NCBI GenBank assembly: GCA_016882265.1
Contig: VGVB01000020.1
Location: forward strand, 2,501 to 43,726
Source of the DNA: Gammaproteobacteria bacterium
Lineage (GTDB): Bacteria; Pseudomonadota; Gammaproteobacteria; Steroidobacterales; Steroidobacteraceae
Reading direction: 5' to 3'
Length of the DNA: 41,226 nt
Shown here piece by piece: positions 25,566-32,892 of the stretch (position 1 is the first letter of the stretch; each line of letters opens with the position of its first letter). The position numbers and the translations under genes are program-made. The notes beneath the pieces were generated by a model, which was given only the letters and a program-made list of their open reading frames with translations, was not told where the DNA came from and made no database searches.

Positions 25566-25607
25566 ATGCGCGTCACAGAATCCGCCAGCCGTGTGATCGC
25601 TGACTGA
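25566..25607 (+). CDS. 13-codon leader ORF overlapping the gshB start
   Basis: ATG 25566 follows a strong GGGGGAGG (25554-25561) at 4 nt and encodes MRVTESASRVIAD, stopping at TGA 25605-25607. The A of that stop is the A of the gshB ATG (TGATG), and the two frames differ. gshB itself has no Shine-Dalgarno in front of its start, so ribosomes probably reach it by re-initiation from this ORF. It is too short to judge by homology and may be purely regulatory. Confidence 0.5.
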   Translation: MRVTESASRVIAD

Positions 25608-26566
25608 TGCCGCCCGCCGCCGGCATCGCCGTGCTGATGGACCCGGTGGACCAGCTCCATCCGGCCAAGGACTCGACCATTGCAATGTTGCGCGCCGCGG
25701 CGCGCCGCGGCTGTCCCACCTGGTATTTCGAGCAGCACGACCTGTGGGTACGCGACGGTCGCGCCGAGGCCCGGCTGCACCGCATCGAGGTCACCGGCGC
25801 GAGTCCGGACTGGTACCGGCTCGGCGACAGCGAAGTCCGGCCACTCGCGGGCCTCGGCGCGGTGCTGATGCGCAAGGATCCGCCCTTCGACACCGAGTAC
25901 GTGTACACAACCTATCTGCTGGAGCGGGCGGCCGCCGCGGGCGTGCTCGTCGTCAACGAACCGCGCGGCTTGCGCGACATGAACGAGAAGGTCTTCACGG
26001 CCTGGTTCCCGGAGTGCTGCGCGCCGACACTGATCACGCGGGACATGCAGCAGATGGCGGAGTTCCTCGCCGCGCAGGGCCGCATTGTCTGCAAGCCGCT
26101 GCACGGCATGGGCGGCCGTTCCATCTTCGTGCTCGGCCACGGCGATGCCAACGCCCGGGTCGTGTTCGAGACACTCACCGACTACGGCCGGCGCTATGCG
26201 ATGGTGCAGCGCTATCTGCCGGAGATCGCCAGCAGCGGCGATACCCGCATCCTGCTGGTGGACGGCGAACCGATGCAGCATGCACTGGCCCGCCTGCCGT
26301 CCGGCCAGGATCACCGTGGCAACCTGGCCGCTGGCGCGACCGGCGTCGTGCGCGAGCTGACCGAACGCGACCGCTGGCTGTGCGGACGTATCGGTCCGCT
26401 GATGCGCGAACGCGGCATGCTGTTCGTCGGCCTCGACGTCATCGGTGGCTTCGTCACCGAAATCAACGTGACCAGTCCGACCGGCATCCGCGAGATCGAG
26501 AAGCAGACCGGCGATGACATCGCCGGACGACTGATCGAGGCCATTCTGGCCAGACTGCCGGCGTGA
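25607..26566 (+). CDS. gshB: Glutathione synthetase
   Basis: ATP-grasp ligase that joins glycine to gamma-glutamylcysteine. The 319-residue product is standard: IAVLMDPVDQLHPAKDSTIAML at the N-terminus, MRKDPPFDTEYVYTTYLLE, NEPRGLRDMNEKVF, KPLHGMGGRSIF (ATP-grasp glycine-rich loop), and GLDVIGGFVTEINVTSPTGI (metal and substrate site). ATG 25607 overlaps the stop of a 13-codon leader ORF and lacks its own ribosome site. gshB beside pilG is conserved in many Gammaproteobacteria. The TonB-like gene begins inside its stop (GTGA). Confidence 0.96.
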   Translation: MPPAAGIAVLMDPVDQLHPAKDSTIAMLRAAARRGCPTWYFEQHDLWVRDGRAEARLHRIEVTGASPDWYRLGDSEVRPLAGLGAVLMRKDPPFDTEYVYTTYLLERAAAAGVLVVNEPRGLRDMNEKVFTAWFPECCAPTLITRDMQQMAEFLAAQGRIVCKPLHGMGGRSIFVLGHGDANARVVFETLTDYGRRYAMVQRYLPEIASSGDTRILLVDGEPMQHALARLPSGQDHRGNLAAGATGVVRELTERDRWLCGRIGPLMRERGMLFVGLDVIGGFVTEINVTSPTGIREIEKQTGDDIAGRLIEAILARLPA

Positions 26567-27456
26567 CCCGATCCGCTCCGATCGAGACCAGCAACAGCAC
26601 CGCCGGGGACCGGCTGCTGGTGATGCTGTTCCTCGCAGGCCTGTTCCACCTGATCGTGATTCTCGGCATCAGCTTCACGCCGCCGTCGCCGGAGTCGGCA
26701 CTGGCGCCGACGCTGGAGGTGCTGCTGGTCAGCGACACCCTGCCGGACAGCGAACCGGGCCGTGAGATCGCATACCTGGCCCAGCGCAGCCAGCAGGGCA
26801 GCGGGACTCCCGAGCAGATCACCAGGCTGCCACGTCCGGCCGAGGGGAGCGTCGATCAGATCGGTCCACAGGATCCCCCATCGACAGCGGCGGGGGCCGA
26901 CCAGTCGCCCGGCGGCGCGGTGGCCTGGCTGACCGCCACAGGACCGGGCCTGCGATCCGCGACTGACAAGCCCGGTCGAGCCCTGCCGGCCGCACCGCCG
27001 GCGCGCTGGCAGCTTGCGGGGGATGCGGTACTGGTGCCCTCCGGGGCGGACGATGCGGCGCTGCGCCTGAAGGGGCGCGAGCGCCGCGAATTGCTCGTCA
27101 CTCCCGCGACCCGCAGTGCCGGCACGGCGATCTACCTGGACGCCTGGAAGCGCCGCATCGAGCAGGTCGGCACTCTGCACTTCCCGGCTGCCGCCCGGCG
27201 CCGCGCGCTGAGCGGCAACCCGGTAGTCGAGGTAGCGCTGGATGCCGGCGGCAATCTGCTGGAAGTGCGCGTGCGCCGCAGCAGCGGTCATCCGGAACTG
27301 GACCAGGCGGCGCTGGAGATCCTGCGCCTGGCCACGCCGTTCGAGGCGTTTCCGCCCGAACTCGCGGTACAGCACGACCTGCTGCGCTTCGCCTACGAAT
27401 GGCAGTTCGTGGCCGGCCGTCTCGCCGGCTCGGCGGTGGAGCTGCCGCCGCCCTGA
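26563..27456 (+). CDS. TonB-like energy transducer (TonB3-like by position)
   Basis: A 297-residue protein with one N-terminal membrane helix at about 18-37 (LLVMLFLAGLFHLIVILGIS), a variable Pro/Gly/Ala-rich periplasmic stretch, and a C-terminal TonB domain (YLDAWKRRIEQVGTLHFPAAARRR, NPVVEVALDAGGNLLEVRVRRSSGHPELDQAALEILR). It transmits proton-motive energy to outer-membrane proteins. Between gshB and yqgE, Pseudomonas carries tonB3, reported to matter for twitching motility; the same position suggests a link to the pilus genes, though service to BtuB is also possible. It starts at GTG 26563 overlapping the gshB TGA. No exbB/exbD is in the window. Confidence 0.87.
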   Translation: MTRSAPIETSNSTAGDRLLVMLFLAGLFHLIVILGISFTPPSPESALAPTLEVLLVSDTLPDSEPGREIAYLAQRSQQGSGTPEQITRLPRPAEGSVDQIGPQDPPSTAAGADQSPGGAVAWLTATGPGLRSATDKPGRALPAAPPARWQLAGDAVLVPSGADDAALRLKGRERRELLVTPATRSAGTAIYLDAWKRRIEQVGTLHFPAAARRRALSGNPVVEVALDAGGNLLEVRVRRSSGHPELDQAALEILRLATPFEAFPPELAVQHDLLRFAYEWQFVAGRLAGSAVELPPP

Positions 27457-27480
27457 CCGGTGCCCGGTATACTGGCAGCC

Positions 27481-28047
27481 ATGTCAACGGCGGGTTATCT
27501 GGGCAATCAGCTTCTGGTCGCAATGCCGGCGCTGGCCGATCCGAATTTCGCCCACACCGTTACACTGATCTGCGAGCACTCGGAGCGCGGCGCGCTCGGC
27601 ATCGTGATCAATCAGCCGCTCGAAATGAAGGTGACCGAAGTGCTGGCCCAGCTTGCGCTGACGACCGACCGTGCGGAGCTGAACGAAATGCACGTGCTGC
27701 GAGGCGGGCCGGTGCAGGTCGACCGCGGCTTCGTGCTGCACGAGCCCGGGCCGCGTGACTGGGACTCGACGCTGCCGGTTTCCCGCACGCTGCATGTCAC
27801 CACGTCCCGCGACGTGCTGGCCGCCATCGCCCGCGGCGACGGACCGCAGCGCGCGCTGGTGGCGCTTGGCTATGCCGGCTGGGACGCCGACCAGCTCGAG
27901 GACGAAGTCCGGCAGAACGCCTGGCTGACGGTCCCCTGTGATGATGCGCTCCTGTTCGACCTGCCGTACGAACAGCGCTGGCAGGCGGCCGCCCGCCTGG
28001 TCGGGGTCGATCTGAGCCGCATCAGTCCGGTCGCTGGCCGCGCCTGA
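27481..28047 (+). CDS. yqgE: YqgE/AlgH family protein (DUF179)
   Basis: A 188-residue soluble protein of unresolved biochemical function. Family motifs: GYLGNQLLVAMPALADPNFAHTV, CEHSERGALGIVINQPLE, GGPVQVDRGFVLHE, a serine/threonine-rich middle, and ALGYAGWDADQLEDEVRQNAWLTVP. The start is ATG 27481; an ATG seven codons earlier also exists but the family begins near GYLGNQLL. It is part of the gshB-tonB-yqgE-ruvX-pyrB run, 3 bp ahead of ruvX. Confidence 0.95.
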   Translation: MSTAGYLGNQLLVAMPALADPNFAHTVTLICEHSERGALGIVINQPLEMKVTEVLAQLALTTDRAELNEMHVLRGGPVQVDRGFVLHEPGPRDWDSTLPVSRTLHVTTSRDVLAAIARGDGPQRALVALGYAGWDADQLEDEVRQNAWLTVPCDDALLFDLPYEQRWQAAARLVGVDLSRISPVAGRA

Positions 28048-28050
28048 CGG

Positions 28051-28506
28051 ATGACCGCACCCGCCGCGCGCACGGTGCTCGCCTTCGACTACGGGCTGCG
28101 GCGCATCGGCATCGCCGTCGGCAATACGCTCACCGGCACGGCGGAGCCACTGCTGACCGTTGCGGCCCACGCTGGCGAGCCCGAATGGCCGTCGGTCCTG
28201 CGCTGCGTGGCGCAATGGCAGCCGGCGGTCCTGGTCGTCGGCGTTCCTTATAATGCGCAGGCGGGCGACGCGCGCCTGACTGCGGCGGCGCAGCGCTTTG
28301 CCGCGCAGCTCGGCGAGCGGTCCGGACTCGAGGTACAGCTTGTGGACGAGAGACTCTCATCGAGCGCAGCGGAGTCCGAACTGCGCGAACGGCGGCGCAG
28401 CGGGGCCAGGCCGCGGCGCGTGCGCCGCGGCGACGTGGATCGCGAGGCCGCCTGCCTGTTGCTGCTGCAGTGGCTGCGCGACCGTCCCGAGCCGCGGGCC
28501 GTCTGA
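28051..28506 (+). CDS. ruvX: Putative pre-16S rRNA nuclease / Holliday junction resolvase YqgF
   Basis: An RNase H-fold nuclease implicated in processing of the 16S rRNA 5' end. The 151-residue product has the catalytic FDYGLRRIGIAVG (first Asp), VVGVPYNAQAGD (the usual VGLPLN position), VQLVDERLSSSAAE with the Glu, and the C-terminal DREAACLLLLQWL holding the last acidic residue. The TGA overlaps the pyrB ATG (TGATG). In Pseudomonas pyrR lies between the two; it is absent here. Confidence 0.94.
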   Translation: MTAPAARTVLAFDYGLRRIGIAVGNTLTGTAEPLLTVAAHAGEPEWPSVLRCVAQWQPAVLVVGVPYNAQAGDARLTAAAQRFAAQLGERSGLEVQLVDERLSSSAAESELRERRRSGARPRRVRRGDVDREAACLLLLQWLRDRPEPRAV

Positions 28507-29474
28507 TGGCGGAGTTCTCGCAGCTCGATGCCGGCGGCCGTCTGCGGCACCTGTTGTCACTGGATGGACTGGATGCCGACCTGATCCGCGAACTCCTCGA
28601 CCGGGCCGGGACCTGGTGCTGCCGGCCCGGTGAACTGCCGCCGCGCAGCCGGGATCTGCAGGGCTGGACCATTGCCAACCTGTTCGCCGAGCCGTCGACC
28701 CGGACGCGCGCTTCATTCGAACTCGCGGCGCTGCGCCTCGGCGCCGACGCGATCAACCTGGATGTGATGCTGTCCTCACGCGTCAAGGGTGAGTCGGTCC
28801 TCGATACGATCTACACGCTGCAGGCCATGCAGGTCGACGTGTTCGTGATCCGCGATGCCGAGCCGGGCCTGCCGGAGTACGTCGCGCGTCACGTCGAGGG
28901 GCACGTCAGTGTCATCTCCGGTGGCGAGGCACACCTCTCGCACCCAACCCAGGGACTGCTGGATGCGCTGACGATCCTGCAAGCGAAGGGCGGCTTCCGC
29001 GATCTGGTGGTGACCATTGTCGGCGACATCCGGCACTCGCGGGTCGCGCGTTCAGCCGCCAGCGTACTGACGACGCTCGCGACCGGCGAGCTGCGCCTGG
29101 TGGCGCCCGCCGAGCTGATGCCGGAGCCGGATGAATTCCCCACGGCGGTGCGCTGCGAGTCGTTCGATGCCGGCATCGCGCACGCCGACGTCGTCATGAT
29201 GCTGCGCATTCAGAAGGAGCGGATCGCGGCGACCAGCCAGCCGGATCCCGATCGCTATCACGAGCGCTATGGCCTGAGCGCCGCGCGGCTGCGTCGCGCC
29301 CGCCCGGACGCCATCGTGATGCACCCGGGCCCGATGAACCGCGGCGTCGAGATCTGCTCGGACGTCGCCGATGGACCGCAGTCGGTGATCCGGCAACAGG
29401 TCGCAAATGGCGTTGCCGTCCGGATGGCGGTGCTCGCGCACATTGCCGCGGCGCGGAACGCGCGCACGCTATGA
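28506..29474 (+). CDS. pyrB: Aspartate carbamoyltransferase catalytic subunit
   Basis: Joins carbamoyl phosphate and aspartate in pyrimidine synthesis. The 322-residue product has the carbamoyl phosphate loop FAEPSTRTRASFELAALRLG, the SSRVKGES loop, HPTQGLLDALTI, GDIRHSRVARSAASVL, MMLRIQKER, and HPGPMNRGVEI. ATG 28506 overlaps the ruvX stop by one base; the open frame before it is ruvX sequence. The next gene overlaps by 4 nt. Neither pyrR before nor pyrC after it is present, unlike in Pseudomonas. Confidence 0.96.
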   Translation: MAEFSQLDAGGRLRHLLSLDGLDADLIRELLDRAGTWCCRPGELPPRSRDLQGWTIANLFAEPSTRTRASFELAALRLGADAINLDVMLSSRVKGESVLDTIYTLQAMQVDVFVIRDAEPGLPEYVARHVEGHVSVISGGEAHLSHPTQGLLDALTILQAKGGFRDLVVTIVGDIRHSRVARSAASVLTTLATGELRLVAPAELMPEPDEFPTAVRCESFDAGIAHADVVMMLRIQKERIAATSQPDPDRYHERYGLSAARLRRARPDAIVMHPGPMNRGVEICSDVADGPQSVIRQQVANGVAVRMAVLAHIAAARNARTL

Positions 29475-30352
29475 GCGCCGGCGCGGAGCGCGGCTCGGTC
29501 TTTCTCGAGCCGGCGACCGTCCTCGTGCATGACAGCCGCGGCAGTGGCCAGTTCCTGCTGCAGCTTCAGGCGCCGCGCTGTGCGGCTGCGGCGACGCCGG
29601 GCAGCTTCGTGCACCTGGCCTGCGGACCCGGCATCCCGATGCGGCGGCCGTTGTCGCTGCTGCGCGCCGCCGCGGCCGCGGGCCGCATCGAACTGCTGTA
29701 CCGGGTCGTCGGCCACGGTCTGCAGGCGCTGACCGCGCGCCGGCCGGGCGAGGTGCTGTCGTGTCTGGGACCGATCGGCCGCGGCTTCAAGCCGCGGCCG
29801 GAGCGGCCGCGGGCGCTGCTGATCGGCGGCGGCGTCGGCATACCGCCGCTGATATTCCTGGCCGAGACGCTGGCCGCCGATCGCGGTGGCAACTGGCAGC
29901 CGCTGTTGCTGGCCGGCTCCGAAGTCCCATGGCCGCTGGCGACCCGTCCCGCGGCTCTGGCCGTGGCCGGCATGCCAGACGCGGCCACGCACGCACTGAC
30001 CGCGATCGAGGAGCGCGGCGTTCCGAACCGGCTGGCGAGCCGGGCCGGGCTGCCCGGCTGTCACGACGATCACGTCACCGCTCTGGCCGCGCACTGGCTG
30101 GCCGGGCTGAGCGCAGCCGAGCGCGCCATTGTGGCGATCTACGCCTGCGGACCGCCGCTGATGCTGCGCGCGGCAGCCAGCCTCGCCCGGCGCTACGACT
30201 TGCCTTGCGAGGTGTCGCTCGAGGAGCGCATGGCCTGCGGCGTCGGCGGCTGCGCTGGCTGTGCGGTCGAGGTGCAGACGGCCGCGGGGCCATCGATGCA
30301 GCGCGTCTGCGTCGACGGACCCGTATTCGACGCCACCACCGTCTTCGGCTGA
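29471..30352 (+). CDS. Dihydroorotate dehydrogenase electron-transfer subunit-like flavoprotein (PyrK-like)
   Basis: A 293-residue ferredoxin reductase-type protein: an FAD domain (PGSFVHLACG, MRRPLSLL for flavin), an NAD-binding GGGVGIPPLIFLAE, CGPPLMLRAAASLAR, and a C-terminal 2Fe-2S site CGVGGCAGCAVEV plus a later Cys in MQRVCVDG, the arrangement of PyrK. In Gram-positive bacteria PyrK passes electrons from class 1B PyrD to NAD. It is translationally coupled to pyrB (ATGA), supporting a pyrimidine role, but no pyrD is in the window and most Gammaproteobacteria use quinone-linked PyrD. It could instead serve another oxidoreductase. Confidence 0.82.
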   Translation: MSAGAERGSVFLEPATVLVHDSRGSGQFLLQLQAPRCAAAATPGSFVHLACGPGIPMRRPLSLLRAAAAAGRIELLYRVVGHGLQALTARRPGEVLSCLGPIGRGFKPRPERPRALLIGGGVGIPPLIFLAETLAADRGGNWQPLLLAGSEVPWPLATRPAALAVAGMPDAATHALTAIEERGVPNRLASRAGLPGCHDDHVTALAAHWLAGLSAAERAIVAIYACGPPLMLRAAASLARRYDLPCEVSLEERMACGVGGCAGCAVEVQTAAGPSMQRVCVDGPVFDATTVFG

Positions 30353-30421
30353 GCGGCTGGAACCATCGCGCGCCGCAGCAAGGCGGGCTGCTGGTCAGAC
30401 CACCATATCAACGCCGCGCCA

Positions 30422-30495
30422 GCGAGGCGGACGGGGCCCGCGAGCGAACTCGTAAAGATCGGCCGAGTTCGCGAGCGGGACCCCGGCTGCCTCGC
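30422..30495. repeat. Long palindromic intergenic element, copy 3
   Basis: The most complete copy. Outer arms are GCGAGGC (30422-30428) and GCCTCGC (30489-30495). The core 30428-30487 is identical to 10926-10985 and includes CGAACTCG/CGAGTTCG (30445-30452 and 30464-30471). It is in the 250-bp convergent space between the PyrK-like gene and pilU2. Downstream (about 30500-30580) further fragments related to the arms occur, such as AGTTCGCGAGCGG. Confidence 0.75.
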
Positions 30496-30602
30496 AAGCG
30501 CCGCTCGGCGCAGCGAGCGGAACCCCGGCCGCCAAACCGGCGCCGGGGCCCAGTTCGCGAGCGGCAGCATGCCTGCCGAATCGGCGCCGCCGGCGGACCG
30601 CG

Positions 30603-31733
30603 TCAGCCGAAGTTGATGCGCGCCTCGAGGTTGGTGCGCGAGTCGGCGTTGCTGAGCGCTTCCTCCATGTCGATGCGCCCTTCCTTGTACAAATGCAGCA
30701 GCGCCTGATCGTAATTCTGGATGCCGCGTTCGTTGGACGACAGCATCGCCTCCTTGACCCCGATGACGTCGCCCTTCTTGATCAGATCCTGGATGTGCGG
30801 CGTGTTCAGCATTACTTCGACCGCCGCACAGCGCCGGCCGTTGCGGCCGCGCACCAGGCGCTGCGAAATAATCGCGCGCAGATACTGTGACAGGTCGAGG
30901 AACACCTGCGGGTGCTGGTCGCGCGGGAACAGGTTGATGATGCGATCGAGTGTCTCGGCGCAGTTGTTGGCGTGCAGCGTCGAAATGCACAGATGCCCGG
31001 TGCCGGCCAGCGTGATCGCGGCCTCCATCGTCTCACGATCGCGGATCTCGCCGATCAGGATCACGTCCGGCGCCGCCCGCATCGCCGCCCGCAGCGCCCG
31101 GGCAAAACTGCGGGTATCGAGCCCGACCTCGCGCTGGTTGACGATCGACTTCAGGTTTCGGTGCAGGAACTCGATCGGGTCTTCGATCGTGAGGATGTGG
31201 TCGGAACAGCTTTCGTTGCGGTGGTTGACCATGGCCGCGAGCGTGGTCGACTTGCCCGAACCGGTCGCGCCGACCATCAGCACCAGCCCGCGCTTCAGCA
31301 TCGCCAGGTCACGCAGCGTCTCCGGCAGGCCGAGCTGTTCGAGGCGCGGCGTTTCGACACTGATGTAGCGCAGCACGATGGCCGGGAAGCCCCGCTGGTG
31401 GAACACAGCCGCACGGAACCGCCCGACGCCGGGCTCGGAGATCGCGAAATCGATCTCGAGCTGGCTCTGAAAGTGCTCGAGCTGCTCCGCGTTCATCAGG
31501 GCCCAGGCGATGTCGCGCACCTGCTCGGCGCTCAACACCTGCTTGTTGACCGGCCAGATCACGCCCTCGATCTTGATCTTGACCGGCGTGTTCGACGAGA
31601 AGAACAGGTCGGACGCCTTCTTCTCCGCCATCAGCCGCAGCAGCGGCCGGATGCTGAACTGGCCGTTGCCGGCCGCCGGCTCGACCGCCGCGGCCTGGCC
31701 CGCCTCAGTAGACTGCGCCGTCATTGGATTCAT
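30603..31733 (-). CDS. Second PilU-like type IV pilus retraction ATPase
   Basis: A 376-residue hexameric secretion-type ATPase. Walker A GATGSGKSTT, Asp box ILTIEDPIEF, HREV-like NQREVGLDTRSF, Walker B VILIGEIRDRETM, His box HLCISTLHANN. It is closer to PilU than PilT: the PilT AIRNLIRE motif is replaced by HIQDLIKKGD. It has a 25-residue Ala-rich N-terminal extension ahead of the usual start (IRPLLRLMAEKKASDLFF). ATG 31733 has GAGG 7 nt upstream and overlaps the end of pilU by 29 nt, so it is the third gene of a pilT-pilU-pilU2 operon. It probably modulates retraction force, but this is inferred. Confidence 0.88.
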   Translation of the reverse strand: MNPMTAQSTEAGQAAAVEPAAGNGQFSIRPLLRLMAEKKASDLFFSSNTPVKIKIEGVIWPVNKQVLSAEQVRDIAWALMNAEQLEHFQSQLEIDFAISEPGVGRFRAAVFHQRGFPAIVLRYISVETPRLEQLGLPETLRDLAMLKRGLVLMVGATGSGKSTTLAAMVNHRNESCSDHILTIEDPIEFLHRNLKSIVNQREVGLDTRSFARALRAAMRAAPDVILIGEIRDRETMEAAITLAGTGHLCISTLHANNCAETLDRIINLFPRDQHPQVFLDLSQYLRAIISQRLVRGRNGRRCAAVEVMLNTPHIQDLIKKGDVIGVKEAMLSSNERGIQNYDQALLHLYKEGRIDMEEALSNADSRTNLEARINFG

Positions 31734-32865
31734 CGACGATCCTCAGCGTGCTGGAGGCCTCGGCCTGCAGCCGGTCCTCACGTTTGCTCTCGAGCTTGAT
31801 GCGCAGGCGCAGCTCGTTCTTCGAGTCGGCGTTGCGCAGCCCCTCTTCGTAGGAAATCACTCCGGCCTCATACAGGTCGAACAGCGCCTGGTCGAAGGTC
31901 TTCATACCGAGCCGGTTCGAGCGGGCCATGACCTCCTTGATCTTGGCCACCTCGCCGCGGAAGATCAGGTCGGCCACCAGCGGCGTGCCGATCAGGATCT
32001 CCATCGCCGCGATCCGCCCGTCGCTCTTTTCGCGCGGCACCAGCCGCTGCGACACCATCGACCGGATGTTCAGCGACAGGTCCATCAGCAGCTGCTCGCG
32101 CTTCTCCTCCGGGAAGAAGTTGATGATGCGATCGAGCGCCTGGTTCGAGCTGTTGGCGTGCAGCGTCGCCAGCACCAGGTGGCCGGTCTCGGCGAACTGG
32201 ATTCCGTACTCCATCGTGTCACGGTCGCGGATCTCGCCGATCATGATCACGTCCGGCGCCTGGCGCAGCGTGTTCTTCAGCGCCGTGTGCCAGCTCTCGG
32301 TGTCCACGCCGACCTCGCGGTGCGTGACCACGCAGCCGCGGTGCGGGTGCACGTACTCGACCGGATCCTCGATCGTGACGATGTGGCCGCGGGATTTCTC
32401 GTTGCGATAGCCGACCATGGCCGCAAGCGTGGTCGACTTGCCGGAGCCGGTGGCACCGACCACGATCACCAGCCCGCGCTTGGACATCACGATGTCCTTG
32501 AGGATCGGCGGCAGTTCCAGCTCCTCGATCGTCGGGATCTTCGAGTTGATCTGCCGGATCACGCAGCCGGTGTGGCCCTGCTGCACGAAGGCGCTGACGC
32601 GGAAGCGGCCGATGCCCTGCGGCGCGATGGCGAAGTTGGCCTCTTTGGTCGCGTCGAATTCGCGGGTCTGGCGGTCGTTCATGATCGAGCGTACCAGCAC
32701 CGCGCTGTGCTCCGGCGTCAGCATGCGGTCGGTCTGCGGCCGCACCTCGCCGTCGATCTTGATCGCCGGCGGGAAACCCGCGGTGATGAACAGGTCCGAG
32801 CCCTTGCGGTCGACCATGTGCCGCAGCAGGGTCTGCATCGTCTTGATTGCCTGTTCGCGGTCCAT
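31705..32865 (-). CDS. pilU: Type IV pilus retraction ATPase PilU
   Basis: A 386-residue PilT-dependent accessory retraction ATPase. It matches canonical PilU in RKGSDLFITAGFPPAIKI, Walker A GATGSGKST, THREVGVDTESW, the TLRQAPDVIMIGEIRDRDTM Walker B, and ATLHANSSNQALDRIINFFP. The C-terminus is extended by about 25 charged residues. ATG 32865 follows GGGAGAAGC. It starts 27 bp after pilT and overlaps the second PilU-like gene. Confidence 0.93.
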   Translation of the reverse strand: MDREQAIKTMQTLLRHMVDRKGSDLFITAGFPPAIKIDGEVRPQTDRMLTPEHSAVLVRSIMNDRQTREFDATKEANFAIAPQGIGRFRVSAFVQQGHTGCVIRQINSKIPTIEELELPPILKDIVMSKRGLVIVVGATGSGKSTTLAAMVGYRNEKSRGHIVTIEDPVEYVHPHRGCVVTHREVGVDTESWHTALKNTLRQAPDVIMIGEIRDRDTMEYGIQFAETGHLVLATLHANSSNQALDRIINFFPEEKREQLLMDLSLNIRSMVSQRLVPREKSDGRIAAMEILIGTPLVADLIFRGEVAKIKEVMARSNRLGMKTFDQALFDLYEAGVISYEEGLRNADSKNELRLRIKLESKREDRLQAEASSTLRIVDESNDGAVY

Positions 32866-32892
32866 CCGCTTCTCCCGGGCGCAGCGGCGCCC

